Source: Thermococcus stetteri
Lineage (GTDB): Archaea > Methanobacteriota_B > Thermococci > Thermococcales > Thermococcaceae
Direction of reading: 5' to 3'
Length of the DNA: 64,000 nt
Assembly: GCF_017873335.1 (NCBI RefSeq)
Contig: NZ_JAGGKB010000004.1
Coordinates: forward strand, 94,727-158,726
The translations under genes and the position numbers were made by a program. A model generated the notes under the pieces. That model searched no databases. It was not told where the DNA came from and saw only the letters and a list, made by a program, of their open reading frames with translations. This document shows, piece by piece, positions 39,018 through 48,360 of this stretch; the stretch's first letter is position 1, and every line of letters starts with the position of its first letter.

Positions 39018-39469
39018 CCCTTAACGTCGAACTCCGCACTGACTTCGTAGCCGAGGGTGTTTTTAGTCTCAGGAGAAGTTAGAATGACTTTCTTGACGAT
39101 CTTGTAGTGTCCCGGGGAAAGGTTCAAATCTGCGAGATTGACCTTCTGCTCCCAGCTCTTTCCGGGTTCTATTGGAACAGCAACCTCCATGAACATGAGG
39201 TTGACGGGAACTTCCTTCCACTCACCGTTTTCTTCTCGGTAGAGCTTGAAATGGTAGCTGGTTGTTACGTTTGCGTTTCCATTGTTGACAATCCTGATGA
39301 TCATAGTGTCCGAAGGGTCATAAACGGACTTGTCCAGAACCATCTTTATCCAGTTCGGATGGTTGCCCTGTGGCGAGCCGCTGGCCTCCTTTCCACTCCA
39401 GCTGAAAGCTCCGTAGCCAACTACAATCAAAACAACGACCACGATCCCGATTACCACTGTCCTTCTCAT
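39014..39469 (-). CDS. Membrane-anchored Ig-like domain protein, copy 2
   Basis: 151-residue paralogue of the next gene: N-terminal TM segment VVIGIVVVVLIVVGYGAF, then an outer domain with VYDPSDTMIIRIVNNGNANV, IEPGKSWEQKVNLADL and SPGHYKIVKKVIL. Matching positions of PG.W and SPG.Y.I.K.V show a tandem duplication with its neighbour. ATG 39469 is preceded by GGTGAAATCA. Probably one two-gene operon. Confidence 0.75.
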   Translation of the reverse strand: MRRTVVIGIVVVVLIVVGYGAFSWSGKEASGSPQGNHPNWIKMVLDKSVYDPSDTMIIRIVNNGNANVTTSYHFKLYREENGEWKEVPVNLMFMEVAVPIEPGKSWEQKVNLADLNLSPGHYKIVKKVILTSPETKNTLGYEVSAEFDVKG

Positions 39470-39598
39470 TGATTTCACCAGAAGTTCTCAACCTTCTAAA
39501 ATAATAACCCTTTCGTTCACTTCAAGGAGTTTCGAAACGTTGAGTGATTTGAGCATCTGGATTTAACATCTGATTTTACCTTTATTCCTGTGGAAGTT

Positions 39599-39641
39599 AG
39601 CGGTACCGGGGGCGCGTGGCTAATGAAAGTGTGGTACCGCT
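39599..39641. repeat. Intergenic 9-bp-arm inverted repeat
   Basis: AGCGGTACC (39599-39607) and GGTACCGCT (39633-39641) are perfect complements around a 25-base GC-rich loop. It lies in the 283-base gap between the glyA 3' end and the Ig-like genes; no gene is seen there. It could be a terminator-like hairpin, a small RNA or a protein site. Confidence 0.45.
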
Positions 39642-39752
39642 GAAAACTGCTGGAGAGGCTGTTTATAACGTTTTCTTCTAAAAAATCCGACAGAAACCAG
39701 CAAAAATTGTATAGAACGCAAATTGAGAAGAAAAGTATGAAAGAAGCTCCAA

Positions 39753-41048
39753 TCACTCCCCGAGCCTGAGCGGGAGGCCGTGATCGAAGGAGTAGTAGAC
39801 CTTCTGGTACTCGGCGCGGAAGCCGTAGACGTCTCTCCTGACCTTCTTCGGGTCTTCCTTGTCGATGAGGACGCGCCTGATGAACCTTGCGATCTCCTTC
39901 ATTTCATCCTCCATCATGCCGACTCTCGTCATCTCCTGGACGCCTATCCTGAGGCCGCTCGGCTCGTTGACCTTCTCGAGCGGGTCCCACGGGAGGAGGT
40001 TCTTGTTGAGGATTATACCTGCTTCCTCAAGTAGCGGAGCCGCCCATCCTCCAGCGGCCGGGTGGAGGTCTGAAACGTCAACGATGACCTGGTGGCTCTC
40101 GGTGTAGCCCTTGTCCTCTCCGATGACCTTGAAGCCCTCCTCAGCTAGGGCCTCGGCGAGGGCCTTTGCGTTCTTAACGATCTGAGCCGCGTACTTCTCA
40201 CCGTACTCGAGCATCTCGGCGGCGGTGATGACTTTACCGGCCATGTGGTGGAGGTGGTGGTTGCTCAAAACACCCGGGAAGATGGCCCACTGGAGCTTGG
40301 CTATCTCCTCTGTCTCGCCGAACTTCTTGTAGAGGATGACACCGCCCTGCGGTCCTGGGAAGGTTTTGTGAGTGGAGGCAGTCATTATGTCAGCACCCTC
40401 GCGGAGCGGGTCTTGGAACTTCCCTCCGGCGATGAGGCCGAGGACGTGAGCGGCATCGTACATGACGTAGGCACCGACTTCCTTGGCGACCGGGGCGAGC
40501 TCCTTGACCGGGTGCGGGAACGGGAAGAGCGAGCCACCGAAGACGACTATCTTGGGCTCGAGCTCGCGTATGAGCTTCTCAGCCTTGTCCACGTCGATGT
40601 TGAACTCCTCGTTGTCGAAGGGCCAGGTGTGGACCTCAAGGCCACGCATTCCGGCGGCACCGAAGGGCATGTGGCTTATGTGCCCGCCGTGGCTGGTGTG
40701 AAGAACTATCGCCTTGTCGCCCGGCTGGGTGAGGCCGAAGAAGACCGCCTGGTTAGCGTTGGTTCCGGAAATCGGTCTCAGGTCGGCGAAATCGCTTCCG
40801 AAGAGCTTGGTGAAGAGCTCGACACCGATGAGCTCGACCTCATCAACGTACTTACAACCCTGGTAGTATCTCTGCCTCGGCCAGCCCTCGGCGTACTTGT
40901 GCATAAAACCGGAGGCAACGGCCCTCGTAACGCTCGGAGAAGTCACGTTTTCGCTGGCGATGAGGTTTATCGTGTGCTTCCTCCAGTTCTCGTGATCCTC
41001 AATAAAACCCAGAACCTTGTCGTGGTACTCTCTATATCCTTCAGCCAT
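39753..41048 (-). CDS. glyA: Serine hydroxymethyltransferase
   Basis: PLP enzyme interconverting serine and glycine with a (tetrahydro)pterin C1 carrier. LIASENVTSPSV and the PLP lysine motif TASTHKTFPGPQGG are diagnostic, with RYYQGCKYVDE and GTNANQAVFFGL. Length 431. The frame extends upstream to 41153, but the ATG at 41048 follows GAGGTG and matches the family start MAEGYREYHDKVL. A TATA-like GTTTATATCC lies about 35 bases upstream on the minus strand. Confidence 0.96.
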   Translation of the reverse strand: MAEGYREYHDKVLGFIEDHENWRKHTINLIASENVTSPSVTRAVASGFMHKYAEGWPRQRYYQGCKYVDEVELIGVELFTKLFGSDFADLRPISGTNANQAVFFGLTQPGDKAIVLHTSHGGHISHMPFGAAGMRGLEVHTWPFDNEEFNIDVDKAEKLIRELEPKIVVFGGSLFPFPHPVKELAPVAKEVGAYVMYDAAHVLGLIAGGKFQDPLREGADIMTASTHKTFPGPQGGVILYKKFGETEEIAKLQWAIFPGVLSNHHLHHMAGKVITAAEMLEYGEKYAAQIVKNAKALAEALAEEGFKVIGEDKGYTESHQVIVDVSDLHPAAGGWAAPLLEEAGIILNKNLLPWDPLEKVNEPSGLRIGVQEMTRVGMMEDEMKEIARFIRRVLIDKEDPKKVRRDVYGFRAEYQKVYYSFDHGLPLRLGE

Positions 41049-41300
41049 TGGGAACACCTCGATGGTTGTTTGAACGGAGAGGATATAAACTTTACCGGAG
41101 ATGTGCATGCGTTCTGGTTTGTACACAAAGGTAATTTGATGGCACAGAACCACAGGCCATCAAGGATCACCAGCACACCTAAGGGGCTGAAATTTTATAC
41201 ACTATCATGCATATTCAACGGCCCACAAGATAACCCACCGTAATTCTTTTAACGCGAAGTCCTTATAAGGTGCAGAATCAAGCGCGGAGAGGTGGTTAAA

Positions 41301-43526
41301 ATGGTTCGCTACATGGTCACATCGGCTTTACCTTACGCTAACGGGCCGATTCACGCAGGACATCTGGCAGGGGCTTATCTTCCAGCGGACATCTTCGTGC
41401 GCTATCTCCGCCTGAAGGGCGAAGAAGTTCTCTTCATCTGCGGAACGGACGAGCATGGCACCCCAATAACCTTCCGCGCTCTCAAGGAAGGAAGAAGCCC
41501 GAGAGAGATAGTAGACGAGTTCCACGAGCACATAAAGACGACCTTCGAGAGGGCCAAGATAAGCTTCGACTTCTTCGGCAGGACGGAGCTTCCAGTCCAC
41601 TACAGGATAAGCCAGGACTTCTTCCTCAAGGCCCTTGAGAACGGCCACCTCGTGAAGAAGGTTACTAAACAGGCCTACTGTGAGCACGACAAGATGTTTC
41701 TCCCGGATAGGTACGTCATCGGAACCTGTCCCTACTGCGGTGCCGAAAACCAGCGCGGTGACCAGTGTGAGGTCTGCGGGAGGCCGCTGACTCCCGAAAT
41801 CCTGATCAACCCGCGGTGCAACATCTGCGGTAACCCCATCACCTTCAAGGACTCGGCCCACTACTACATCAGGATGAAAGACTTTGAGGAGAGGCTTAAG
41901 AGGTGGGTGGAGAACCAGGAGCACTGGAAGCCCAACGTTAAGAACATGGTTCTCGGCTGGATAAACGAGGGGCTGGAAGACAGGGCCATAACGCGCGACC
42001 TCGACTGGGGCATTCCCGTTCCCCTCGACGACGAAGACATGAAGGGCAAGGTTCTCTACGTCTGGTTCGAGGCTCCCATTGGCTACATCAGCATAACCGT
42101 CGAGCACCTGAAGAGAGAGGGTAAGGAGAACGAGTGGAAGAAGTTCTGGCTCAACCTCGATGGGCAGACGAGGGTCATCCACTTCATCGGCAAGGACAAC
42201 ATACCCTTCCACGCTATCTTCTGGCCGGCCTTCCTGATGGCCTACGGAAAGTACCGGGACGAAGAAGTGGAAGCCGAGTGGAACCTGCCCTACGACATTC
42301 CAGCCAACGAGTACCTCAACCTCGAGGGCAAGAAGTTCTCAACGAGCAGGAACTGGGCGATATGGGTGCACGAGTTCCTCGACGTCTGGCCGGCCGACTA
42401 CCTCAGGTACTACCTCACCGCCATAATGCCCGAGACGAGGGACAGCGACTTCTCCTTCGAGGACTTCAAGAAGAAGATCAACGAGGAGCTTGTGAACAAC
42501 CTCGGGAACTTCGTCCACAGGGCAATGACCTTCGTGAACCGTTATTTTGATGGAGTCGTTCCGGAGAGGGGAGAGCTGAACGACCTCGACAGGCAGGCCT
42601 TCAAGGAGATAGAGAGGGCCTTCGAAGAAACCGGAGAGCTCATAGCCCACTACCGCTTCAAGGATGCCCTCAAGAGGGTCATGGAGCTGGCCATATTTGG
42701 AAACCGCTACTTCGACCACCAGAGGCCGTGGAAGACGGCCAAGGCCGACCGCGAGAGGACGGCAACCACCGTTAACGTCTCGCTCCAGATCGTCAAGGCC
42801 CTCGGAATACTCCTCGAGCCGTTCCTGCCCGATGCAAGCGAGAAGATATGGCACCTCCTCAACCTCGAGGAAGTCAAGAGGTGGGGCTTTGAAGAGCTCC
42901 CGGCGGGGCACAGGGTGAGGAAGGCCTTCCCGATGTTCAAGAAGGTAACCGACGAGGAGATAATATACTTCATCGTGAACTACATCGGCAGGGGCAACCC
43001 AGACAGTGCGAAGATTCTCCTAAACAAGTACTACAAGCAAGAAGACGTCGTTAAGGTTATCCTTGAGCGCTTCGGAGAGAAGGGGAATGACGAAGCTCTA
43101 GCGCTCCTCAAGTCAATCTACGGTGATGAGTTCAAGGGTGAAAAGCCCGAGAATGCCGGTAAGGCTGAGAAAAAGGAGAAAGTAAAGGGGGGTAAGAAGA
43201 TGGATTATGTCAGCTTTGACGAGTTCGCCAAGCTGGACTTGAGGGTTGGGAAGATAATCGAGGTCAAGGACCACCCGAACGCGGACAGGCTCTACGTGGT
43301 CAAGGTTGACCTCGGAGACGAGGTCAGACAGCTCGTCGCTGGGCTTAAGAAGTACTACAAGCCCGAGGAGCTTCTCAACCACTACGTCGTCATCATAGCC
43401 AACCTCGAGCCCAAGAAGCTGAGGGGAGTTGAGAGCCAGGGAATGCTTTTGGCGGCTGACGACGGTGAGCGGGTTGCGCTACTCATGCCTGACAAGGAAG
43501 TCAAGCTCGGGGCAAGGATAAGGTGA
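41301..43526 (+). CDS. metG: Methionyl-tRNA synthetase with fused C-terminal tRNA-binding domain
   Basis: Charges tRNA-Met. HIGH motif as HAGH (residues 18-21), KMSKS motif as KFSTS (about 344), and a double zinc knuckle (CPYCG, CEVCG, CNICG plus CEHD). From about residue 635, after a charged linker, comes the EMAP/Trbp111-type domain (FAKLDLRVGKIIEVKDHPNAD). That domain is a separate gene in some archaea; here it is fused. Length 741. ATG 41301 follows GGTGGTTAAA; TATA CCTTATAAGG at about 41261-41270. Confidence 0.97.
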   Translation: MVRYMVTSALPYANGPIHAGHLAGAYLPADIFVRYLRLKGEEVLFICGTDEHGTPITFRALKEGRSPREIVDEFHEHIKTTFERAKISFDFFGRTELPVHYRISQDFFLKALENGHLVKKVTKQAYCEHDKMFLPDRYVIGTCPYCGAENQRGDQCEVCGRPLTPEILINPRCNICGNPITFKDSAHYYIRMKDFEERLKRWVENQEHWKPNVKNMVLGWINEGLEDRAITRDLDWGIPVPLDDEDMKGKVLYVWFEAPIGYISITVEHLKREGKENEWKKFWLNLDGQTRVIHFIGKDNIPFHAIFWPAFLMAYGKYRDEEVEAEWNLPYDIPANEYLNLEGKKFSTSRNWAIWVHEFLDVWPADYLRYYLTAIMPETRDSDFSFEDFKKKINEELVNNLGNFVHRAMTFVNRYFDGVVPERGELNDLDRQAFKEIERAFEETGELIAHYRFKDALKRVMELAIFGNRYFDHQRPWKTAKADRERTATTVNVSLQIVKALGILLEPFLPDASEKIWHLLNLEEVKRWGFEELPAGHRVRKAFPMFKKVTDEEIIYFIVNYIGRGNPDSAKILLNKYYKQEDVVKVILERFGEKGNDEALALLKSIYGDEFKGEKPENAGKAEKKEKVKGGKKMDYVSFDEFAKLDLRVGKIIEVKDHPNADRLYVVKVDLGDEVRQLVAGLKKYYKPEELLNHYVVIIANLEPKKLRGVESQGMLLAADDGERVALLMPDKEVKLGARIR

Positions 43527-44522
43527 TTAGAGCCTCAGCTCGACCCAGTTTTCCCTTCCCTTTTTGTACACCCTTACGAGTCCCTGTTTCTCGAGCCTCT
43601 GGAACATCCTCCACGCAGTCGTTTTTGGTATCCCAAGCTCGTTCCTGACGTCTGACTGCCTGGCCACGCCGCCGCGGTCGTAGATGTAGAGCAACGCCCT
43701 CTTCTCGTCATCGTTGAGGTTCATTGAGTCAAGCTTTTCCTCAAGCTCCTCTCTGCTTATCCTTTGAGTTATGTTGTCGACATTCTCCTTGCTTTCGTTG
43801 CTGTTTTTTCTACTCTTGAAATACCATAGTGCTCCCACGCCAATCACTACCAGCACGATGAGGGCCACGATCAACGTAAGGCCAGAGGTACCACCACCGG
43901 AAGTCGTGGTGGATTCGCTGGTGCTAGTGATAGCACCGCTACTCGATGAGCTGTGAGTTGCAGTCTGAGAGGTTGTGGTTGAAGTCGTTGTTTGGGTGGA
44001 AGTGGACGTTGTGGAAGTAGGGCTTGAGGTCTCCGTCTCGGTTGGTGGAGGTAAGATGTAGGAGACGCTTATGTTTCCAGGGGGCATAATCAGGTATTCA
44101 TCCGTTATTTCAGTCGGGATCTCGCTAAGATCAACTATAATTGCCCCATCTGGAAGTACTATTTTAACTGGAACGTCCGAACTGAAGGAGACCGTCCAAA
44201 CCTCCCCTGATTTTGATGTGAGGGATGCGGTGTAATAGGTTATGTTGGCGATCGTTGCATTACCAATCACTTCGAGGGAGGATCCGTTGATGTTGTAGAA
44301 AAGCGGCTCGCCGTTTTCATCTAGAACCACCAGGGCCTCGACTTTATTGGAGAGTAGCGGGATGACGTTGACAACAGAATAGTTATCGAGGGCAACGAGT
44401 TCATCAACTCTAACGTATCCGGTCGGATCAACAGTCACTTCTAAGGAAATAACATCCTGAGCCTTTACAAATGAGTGGATTAAAAGCAGGGACGTAAATA
44501 GTGCTAATGCGGCTTTTTTCAC
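43527..44522 (-). CDS. Membrane-spanning winged-helix transcription regulator with outer sensor domain
   Basis: 331 residues in four parts: signal peptide (to about residue 22, ending FVKAQ); an outer beta-rich domain (about 23-160); a Thr/Ser-rich stalk (about 160-215) with dense potential O-glycosylation; a TM helix (LTLIVALIVLVVIGVGALWYF); and a cytosolic winged helix (DDEKRALLYIYDRGG, then SDVRNELGIPKTTAWRMFQRLEKQGLV). Such one-component membrane regulators are known in Thermococcales, with unknown signals. Start GTG 44522 has GGGATG upstream. Downstream of the secreted protein gene, likely one unit. Confidence 0.82.
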   Translation of the reverse strand: MKKAALALFTSLLLIHSFVKAQDVISLEVTVDPTGYVRVDELVALDNYSVVNVIPLLSNKVEALVVLDENGEPLFYNINGSSLEVIGNATIANITYYTASLTSKSGEVWTVSFSSDVPVKIVLPDGAIIVDLSEIPTEITDEYLIMPPGNISVSYILPPPTETETSSPTSTTSTSTQTTTSTTTSQTATHSSSSSGAITSTSESTTTSGGGTSGLTLIVALIVLVVIGVGALWYFKSRKNSNESKENVDNITQRISREELEEKLDSMNLNDDEKRALLYIYDRGGVARQSDVRNELGIPKTTAWRMFQRLEKQGLVRVYKKGRENWVELRL

Positions 44523-44591
44523 TTTCGCATCCCCCCAAAACAAGGAGTAAAAAGAGATTATAGTCTTTATGGCTTGTGGTGGCCGTGGGCC

Positions 44592-45581
44592 TTACCGTGC
44601 CCCCTTACCCGGGTTGGGGGTGATCGGCGGTCTCCAGGGCAACTCTTTTATCCTTCTGCTTTTCATCAGCATTTTCCTGATCTCCAGGATCTTCTCGTGG
44701 ATCTCACGCAGTATTTCCACAACTTTCTCGCGATCTCCACTTATCATGGCCTGTCTCAGTTCTTCCCTCAAGACCTTCAATTCCTCTATTTCCTTGGTTA
44801 AGTTGCTATCAACCTCCCTGCTTATGTTGGTCAGCCTTGGTATCAGCTCGTCGAGTACCATAAGCTGCCTTCCAACTGCCATAACCACCTGAACCTTGAA
44901 AGTCTTCGAAGTAGTCAGGATGATCTGTCTGTGGAGCTCTGCCCTTGCCTGTACCAGCTTCGGGAAGTCCTCCTTCAGCAGGGTGAAGTTGCCGCTTGCC
45001 AGGTCTCCTTTAACTTTCTCCACGAGGCTCTTAGTCCGGTTGTATGCCAAGACGAACTCTGGAGTGACGTTGGTGCGGTTCATTATCAGTTCGGCGTACC
45101 TCAGCTCGTTTCTGGCCATTTCAAGCTCCACCCTCACGGCGTTCTGGAGCTTCCACCTCGCCATTCCCGGAGGTGTTTCTTTTCCTCTCCCTTCCTCAGC
45201 AATTTCACCGTGCTTCACCGCCATTATGACCTCCCTGTAGAGGTGCATGGCCCCAACGGCATACTTGACGGCAACAGTCTGGTTCCCAGAGTTGTAGGCC
45301 TCCCAGGCCTTCTCCCTGAGTTCGTTTGCCTTGTTGTAAATCGCGAGGGTCTCGTTGCTCACGTTGGAAGTGTTGATGAGCTGAGCCGTGTAGTTGGCAA
45401 GCCTGTCGACAACTTTCAACAGGCCCAGGGTGGCGTTTGCCGTGCCGTTGGTCTCGTTCCCAACGTCCTCCTGGACTTCGCTCTCATCGTTGCTTGAGGT
45501 GACGTTGTCCGCCGCAACTACTGCACCAGTTGAAGTCAGTATGATCATAACCATGAAGAGTGCAAGTATTTTCTCCTTCAT
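44592..45581 (-). CDS. Secreted helical protein with many N-glycosylation sites
   Basis: 329 residues: cleavable-looking signal peptide (about 1-23, ending GAVVAA), then an acidic Asn/Thr-rich stretch with sequons (NVT, NET, NGT, NAT), then long amphipathic helices up to the C-terminus (LRKLR-type repeats such as LKVLREELRQAMIS). Probably an all-helical surface protein; no enzyme motif. It lies 69 bases upstream of the membrane regulator gene on the same strand, which suggests a signal/sensor pair. The family is unknown to me. Confidence 0.78.
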   Translation of the reverse strand: MKEKILALFMVMIILTSTGAVVAADNVTSSNDESEVQEDVGNETNGTANATLGLLKVVDRLANYTAQLINTSNVSNETLAIYNKANELREKAWEAYNSGNQTVAVKYAVGAMHLYREVIMAVKHGEIAEEGRGKETPPGMARWKLQNAVRVELEMARNELRYAELIMNRTNVTPEFVLAYNRTKSLVEKVKGDLASGNFTLLKEDFPKLVQARAELHRQIILTTSKTFKVQVVMAVGRQLMVLDELIPRLTNISREVDSNLTKEIEELKVLREELRQAMISGDREKVVEILREIHEKILEIRKMLMKSRRIKELPWRPPITPNPGKGAR

Positions 45582-45694
45582 CTCCCACCACCATATCTAA
45601 GTAGCCTCACAGGGTTATTAGGAATTCGGAAGAAACGGGGCGTTCAAACGTTTCCAAATGTTCCATTCTGTGAAAGCAAAATGAATAAGGGCTA

Positions 45695-45976
45695 TTATAC
45701 CTTTCCATACCTTTCTAGCTCTCTAACGAGCAAAGCGACGTTGCAGATGCCTTCGAGTATGCTCCCAAAACCAGGGGTCTCACCGAACTGGGCAAAGAGG
45801 CTTCCGAAGTTCGGATGCCAGGCGTCCACCTGCTTCCGTCCCTTGGCGGTTATGATGTACACTACCCAGCCCTTCTCCTCAAGAATCTCCACAAGCTTCC
45901 AGGCATTCGTCATATCACCCTCATCCTTTATCTCGATTCCGTACTCCTCGCGGATTTTCTCAAACAGCTCGTTCAT
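45695..45976 (-). CDS. Small hypothetical protein
   Basis: 93 residues, soluble, mixed alpha/beta: MNELFEKIREEYGIE, then WKLVEILEEKGWVVYIITAKGR and GFGSILEGICNVALLV. GGGTGAGAAG precedes ATG 45976; a GTG-started extension to 45997 is less likely. I do not recognise it. Confidence 0.65.
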   Translation of the reverse strand: MNELFEKIREEYGIEIKDEGDMTNAWKLVEILEEKGWVVYIITAKGRKQVDAWHPNFGSLFAQFGETPGFGSILEGICNVALLVRELERYGKV

Positions 45977-46023
45977 CTTCTCACCCACACACTGCAACCG
46001 GAGTGGACTAAATAAACGTTTGC

Positions 46024-46755
46024 CTAGAGGAGCATTTTAATTGCCACGAGGACGAGGAGGGCAGAGAAAGCCACCTTTAATGAGCGGGAGTCTATCTTTG
46101 AAACACTCTTTGCGCCCAGTCTGCCCCCAATGATAAGCCCCGGAGCAAGGAGAAGGACAACCTCAAGGCGCAGGTGACCTAGGCGCCAGTGTTCAAAGGT
46201 TCCCGCCAGGGCCGTGAACAGGAGGGAGAGGCTTGAAGTGCCAACGGCGTATTTGATTGGAATCCCGACAAGGGTATGGAAGAGCGGTACGTTGAGGATT
46301 CCCCCGCTAACTCCCAGCAAACCAGAAACCAGGCCGGCTATCACTCCCACCAAGGGGACGTTTTTATATTGGATTCTGGCGTTCTCAATATCATGCTCCA
46401 CTTTCTTCGACCGGAACATCGAAACTGAGAGGTACAGGAGGAGTGCCCCAAAAACAATTTTCAATAGCCTCTCAGGGAAGTAAGCGGACAAATAGGCGCC
46501 CAGCATAGCGGACGGTACAGAAAACAGCTCCTTGAGAAGAACAACCCGGTAAAGGACTCTCCCGCTTCTGATGTGAGTGTAGGCCGACGCCAGGGCACTT
46601 ACGGAGATACAGGCCAGGCTTGTGCCTATGGCAGTGTATATTGGGAGACCGAGGATTACAAGGGACGGCACCAGGAGGAAGCCTCCACCAACACCGAACA
46701 GCCCGGCAGCGAAGCCTATTGAAAAACCCAAAACCAAGTACACTATCAGATCCAC
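46024..46755 (-). CDS. TauE/SafE-family membrane permease, copy 2
   Basis: 243 residues, about eight TM helices, with paired motifs GVGGGFLLVPSL (near residue 22) and GVSGGILNVPLF (near 148). Paralogous to 3791-4555 but clearly diverged. GTG start at 46755 behind GGAGG. It follows the GNAT gene by eight bases and is probably cotranscribed. Substrate unknown, probably a sulfur oxyanion or small organic anion. Confidence 0.87.
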   Translation of the reverse strand: MDLIVYLVLGFSIGFAAGLFGVGGGFLLVPSLVILGLPIYTAIGTSLACISVSALASAYTHIRSGRVLYRVVLLKELFSVPSAMLGAYLSAYFPERLLKIVFGALLLYLSVSMFRSKKVEHDIENARIQYKNVPLVGVIAGLVSGLLGVSGGILNVPLFHTLVGIPIKYAVGTSSLSLLFTALAGTFEHWRLGHLRLEVVLLLAPGLIIGGRLGAKSVSKIDSRSLKVAFSALLVLVAIKMLL

Positions 46756-46762
46756 TTTCCAG

Positions 46763-47296
46763 TTACCTCCCCCGATGTTTTAGCACCACGAACTCTCGGT
46801 AGTCCATGACCTTGATGAAGCCCCTTCTCAGATAGTAGGAATAGGCCTCAAGGTTGGGGAACGTTATGATGTACGGTTCCTTTCCCAGGTTTTTAAGCCT
46901 CTCGATGGCGAAGTCCAAAAGCTTTGAACCGTAGCCCCTCCCCCTGTAGTCGGGGTGAACCATGAAGAACTCAATAAGACCAGTCTTCTCTTCCTTTATC
47001 TCCTCCGGCACCCACCACGCGTCCTTCTCCTTGAGGTTATAAACCAGGGCAACTGTCCCGGCGATTTTTCCTCCCTCATCCCTGAGAACGTAGAGTTCAT
47101 CGAATTCCTCACTAAGACGGAACTCCAAGAAGGGTTCATAGACTTTTTTAAAGCCCTCAAAATCATCGGGAGAGGGCTTATTTTCCACCCATTCAAGGGC
47201 CGGATACGCCCCACCGGTTGACTGGTAGACCCTGAAGACGAATCTCACCAGCTTGTCCTTAAGGGAGAGCGGGTTTTCGACCCTTTCAACTCTCAT
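46763..47296 (-). CDS. GNAT-family N-acetyltransferase
   Basis: 177 residues. The acetyl-CoA loop is HPDYRGRGYGSKLLDFA (Q/RxxGxG/A), preceded by the beta-4 strand GLIEFFMV and followed by FPNLEAYSYYLRRGF. Target not evident. Start ATG 47296 with GGTGG upstream; divergent from the peroxiredoxin gene. Confidence 0.85.
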   Translation of the reverse strand: MRVERVENPLSLKDKLVRFVFRVYQSTGGAYPALEWVENKPSPDDFEGFKKVYEPFLEFRLSEEFDELYVLRDEGGKIAGTVALVYNLKEKDAWWVPEEIKEEKTGLIEFFMVHPDYRGRGYGSKLLDFAIERLKNLGKEPYIITFPNLEAYSYYLRRGFIKVMDYREFVVLKHRGR

Positions 47297-47394
47297 CCTA
47301 CCACCCCCTCAATTTCCGCGGTACCTTAAAAGAGGTTTTTGGTTCGAGAGAAAAGCTTAAATATTGGGAAAGCCTAACTAATTTGGTGGTGATA

Positions 47395-47865
47395 ATGAAC
47401 TACCTGGAGATAATTGTGCTCGATGAGAGCGGTGAGGAGAGGCCTTTGAAGGACTTTGTCCTTGGAAAGTGGACCGTCCTCTACTTCTATCCAAAGGACA
47501 ACACGCCAGGATGCACCACAGAGGCCAAGGAGTTCAGCGAGCTTATTGAGGAGTTTGAAAGGCTCGGTGTCCAGGTCATCGGAGTCTCGCGCGACTCCCC
47601 ACGGAGCCACCAGCGCTTCAAGGAGAAGCACGGCCTTAAGGTCAAGCTCCTGAGCGATCCTAACGCGGATCTCCACAGGGCACTCGGAGCGTGGGGCAAG
47701 AAAAAGAGATATGGGAAGGAGTACGAGGGAGCGATAAGGAGCACGTTCATCCTCAATCCGGAAGGTGAGATTGTCTGGAAGAAGATAAACGTGAGGGCGA
47801 AAGGGCACGCGAAAGAAGTGCTTGAAGAGATCAAAAAGTTAATATCTCCAGAAAACCAAATTTAA
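47395..47865 (+). CDS. Peroxiredoxin, BCP/PrxQ family
   Basis: Thiol peroxidase of 156 residues. The peroxidatic Cys is residue 40 in DNTPGCTTEAKEF. PrxQ members of the 2-Cys type have another Cys five residues later; here that position is Lys, so it is a 1-Cys type. ATG 47395 follows GGTGGTGATA; TATA AAGCTTAAATA at about 47353-47363. It heads a plus-strand pair with the ferritin-like gene 12 bases downstream. Confidence 0.92.
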   Translation: MNYLEIIVLDESGEERPLKDFVLGKWTVLYFYPKDNTPGCTTEAKEFSELIEEFERLGVQVIGVSRDSPRSHQRFKEKHGLKVKLLSDPNADLHRALGAWGKKKRYGKEYEGAIRSTFILNPEGEIVWKKINVRAKGHAKEVLEEIKKLISPENQI

Positions 47866-47877
47866 ACGGGTGATAGG

Positions 47878-48354
47878 ATGAAAGAAATCAATGCTCTCGC
47901 ACTCGCTTTGGAGGTTGAAAAAGCGGAGCTAAGATTTTACATAGAGATGGCCAAAAAGGCAAGGGATGAGAGGGCAAAAAAGATGTTCCTCTTTTTGGCG
48001 GGGGAAGAGGCTGAACACTGGGATGTTTTTGAGAAGAAGTTTGTAGAAAAGCTCCTTCAAAAACCAGAAATGCCTCAGGTTGACGAGGAACTTTTGGAAA
48101 AGCTTACTCCGAAGTATGAGGGAGAGCTTAGCGAGGTTAAAGCTGTAGAACTGGGGATGGAGCAGGAAAAGCTTACGTGGGAGTTCTATGAAAAAGCAGC
48201 GGAAGGAGCTGAGGATGAAAACGTTAGGAAAATCTTTAACGAGCTGGCAAAAGTTGAAAAGGCACACTATGAGCTTTTGAAGGCACAGTACGACTCCCTC
48301 ATGAAGACGGGCATATGGATGGATTATCAGGACTTTAGCCTTGAGGTTGATTGA
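47878..48354 (+). CDS. Ferritin-like/rubrerythrin-family diiron protein
   Basis: 158 residues with paired iron motifs EKAELRFYIEM/GEEAEHWDVF and EQEKLTWEFYEKA/KVEKAHYELL. No rubredoxin tail. Probably a peroxidase receiving electrons from the NROR/rubredoxin system. Directly after peroxiredoxin; GGGTGATAGG before the ATG. Codon use is visibly more AT-rich than in most of the window, shared with the next two loci. Confidence 0.87.
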   Translation: MKEINALALALEVEKAELRFYIEMAKKARDERAKKMFLFLAGEEAEHWDVFEKKFVEKLLQKPEMPQVDEELLEKLTPKYEGELSEVKAVELGMEQEKLTWEFYEKAAEGAEDENVRKIFNELAKVEKAHYELLKAQYDSLMKTGIWMDYQDFSLEVD

Positions 48355-48360
48355 AGAGGT

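Noticed and set aside
39517..39756. 79-codon minus-strand frame
   Set aside because: Composition is unlike the coding sequence here, it has no ribosome site, and it spans the inverted repeat.
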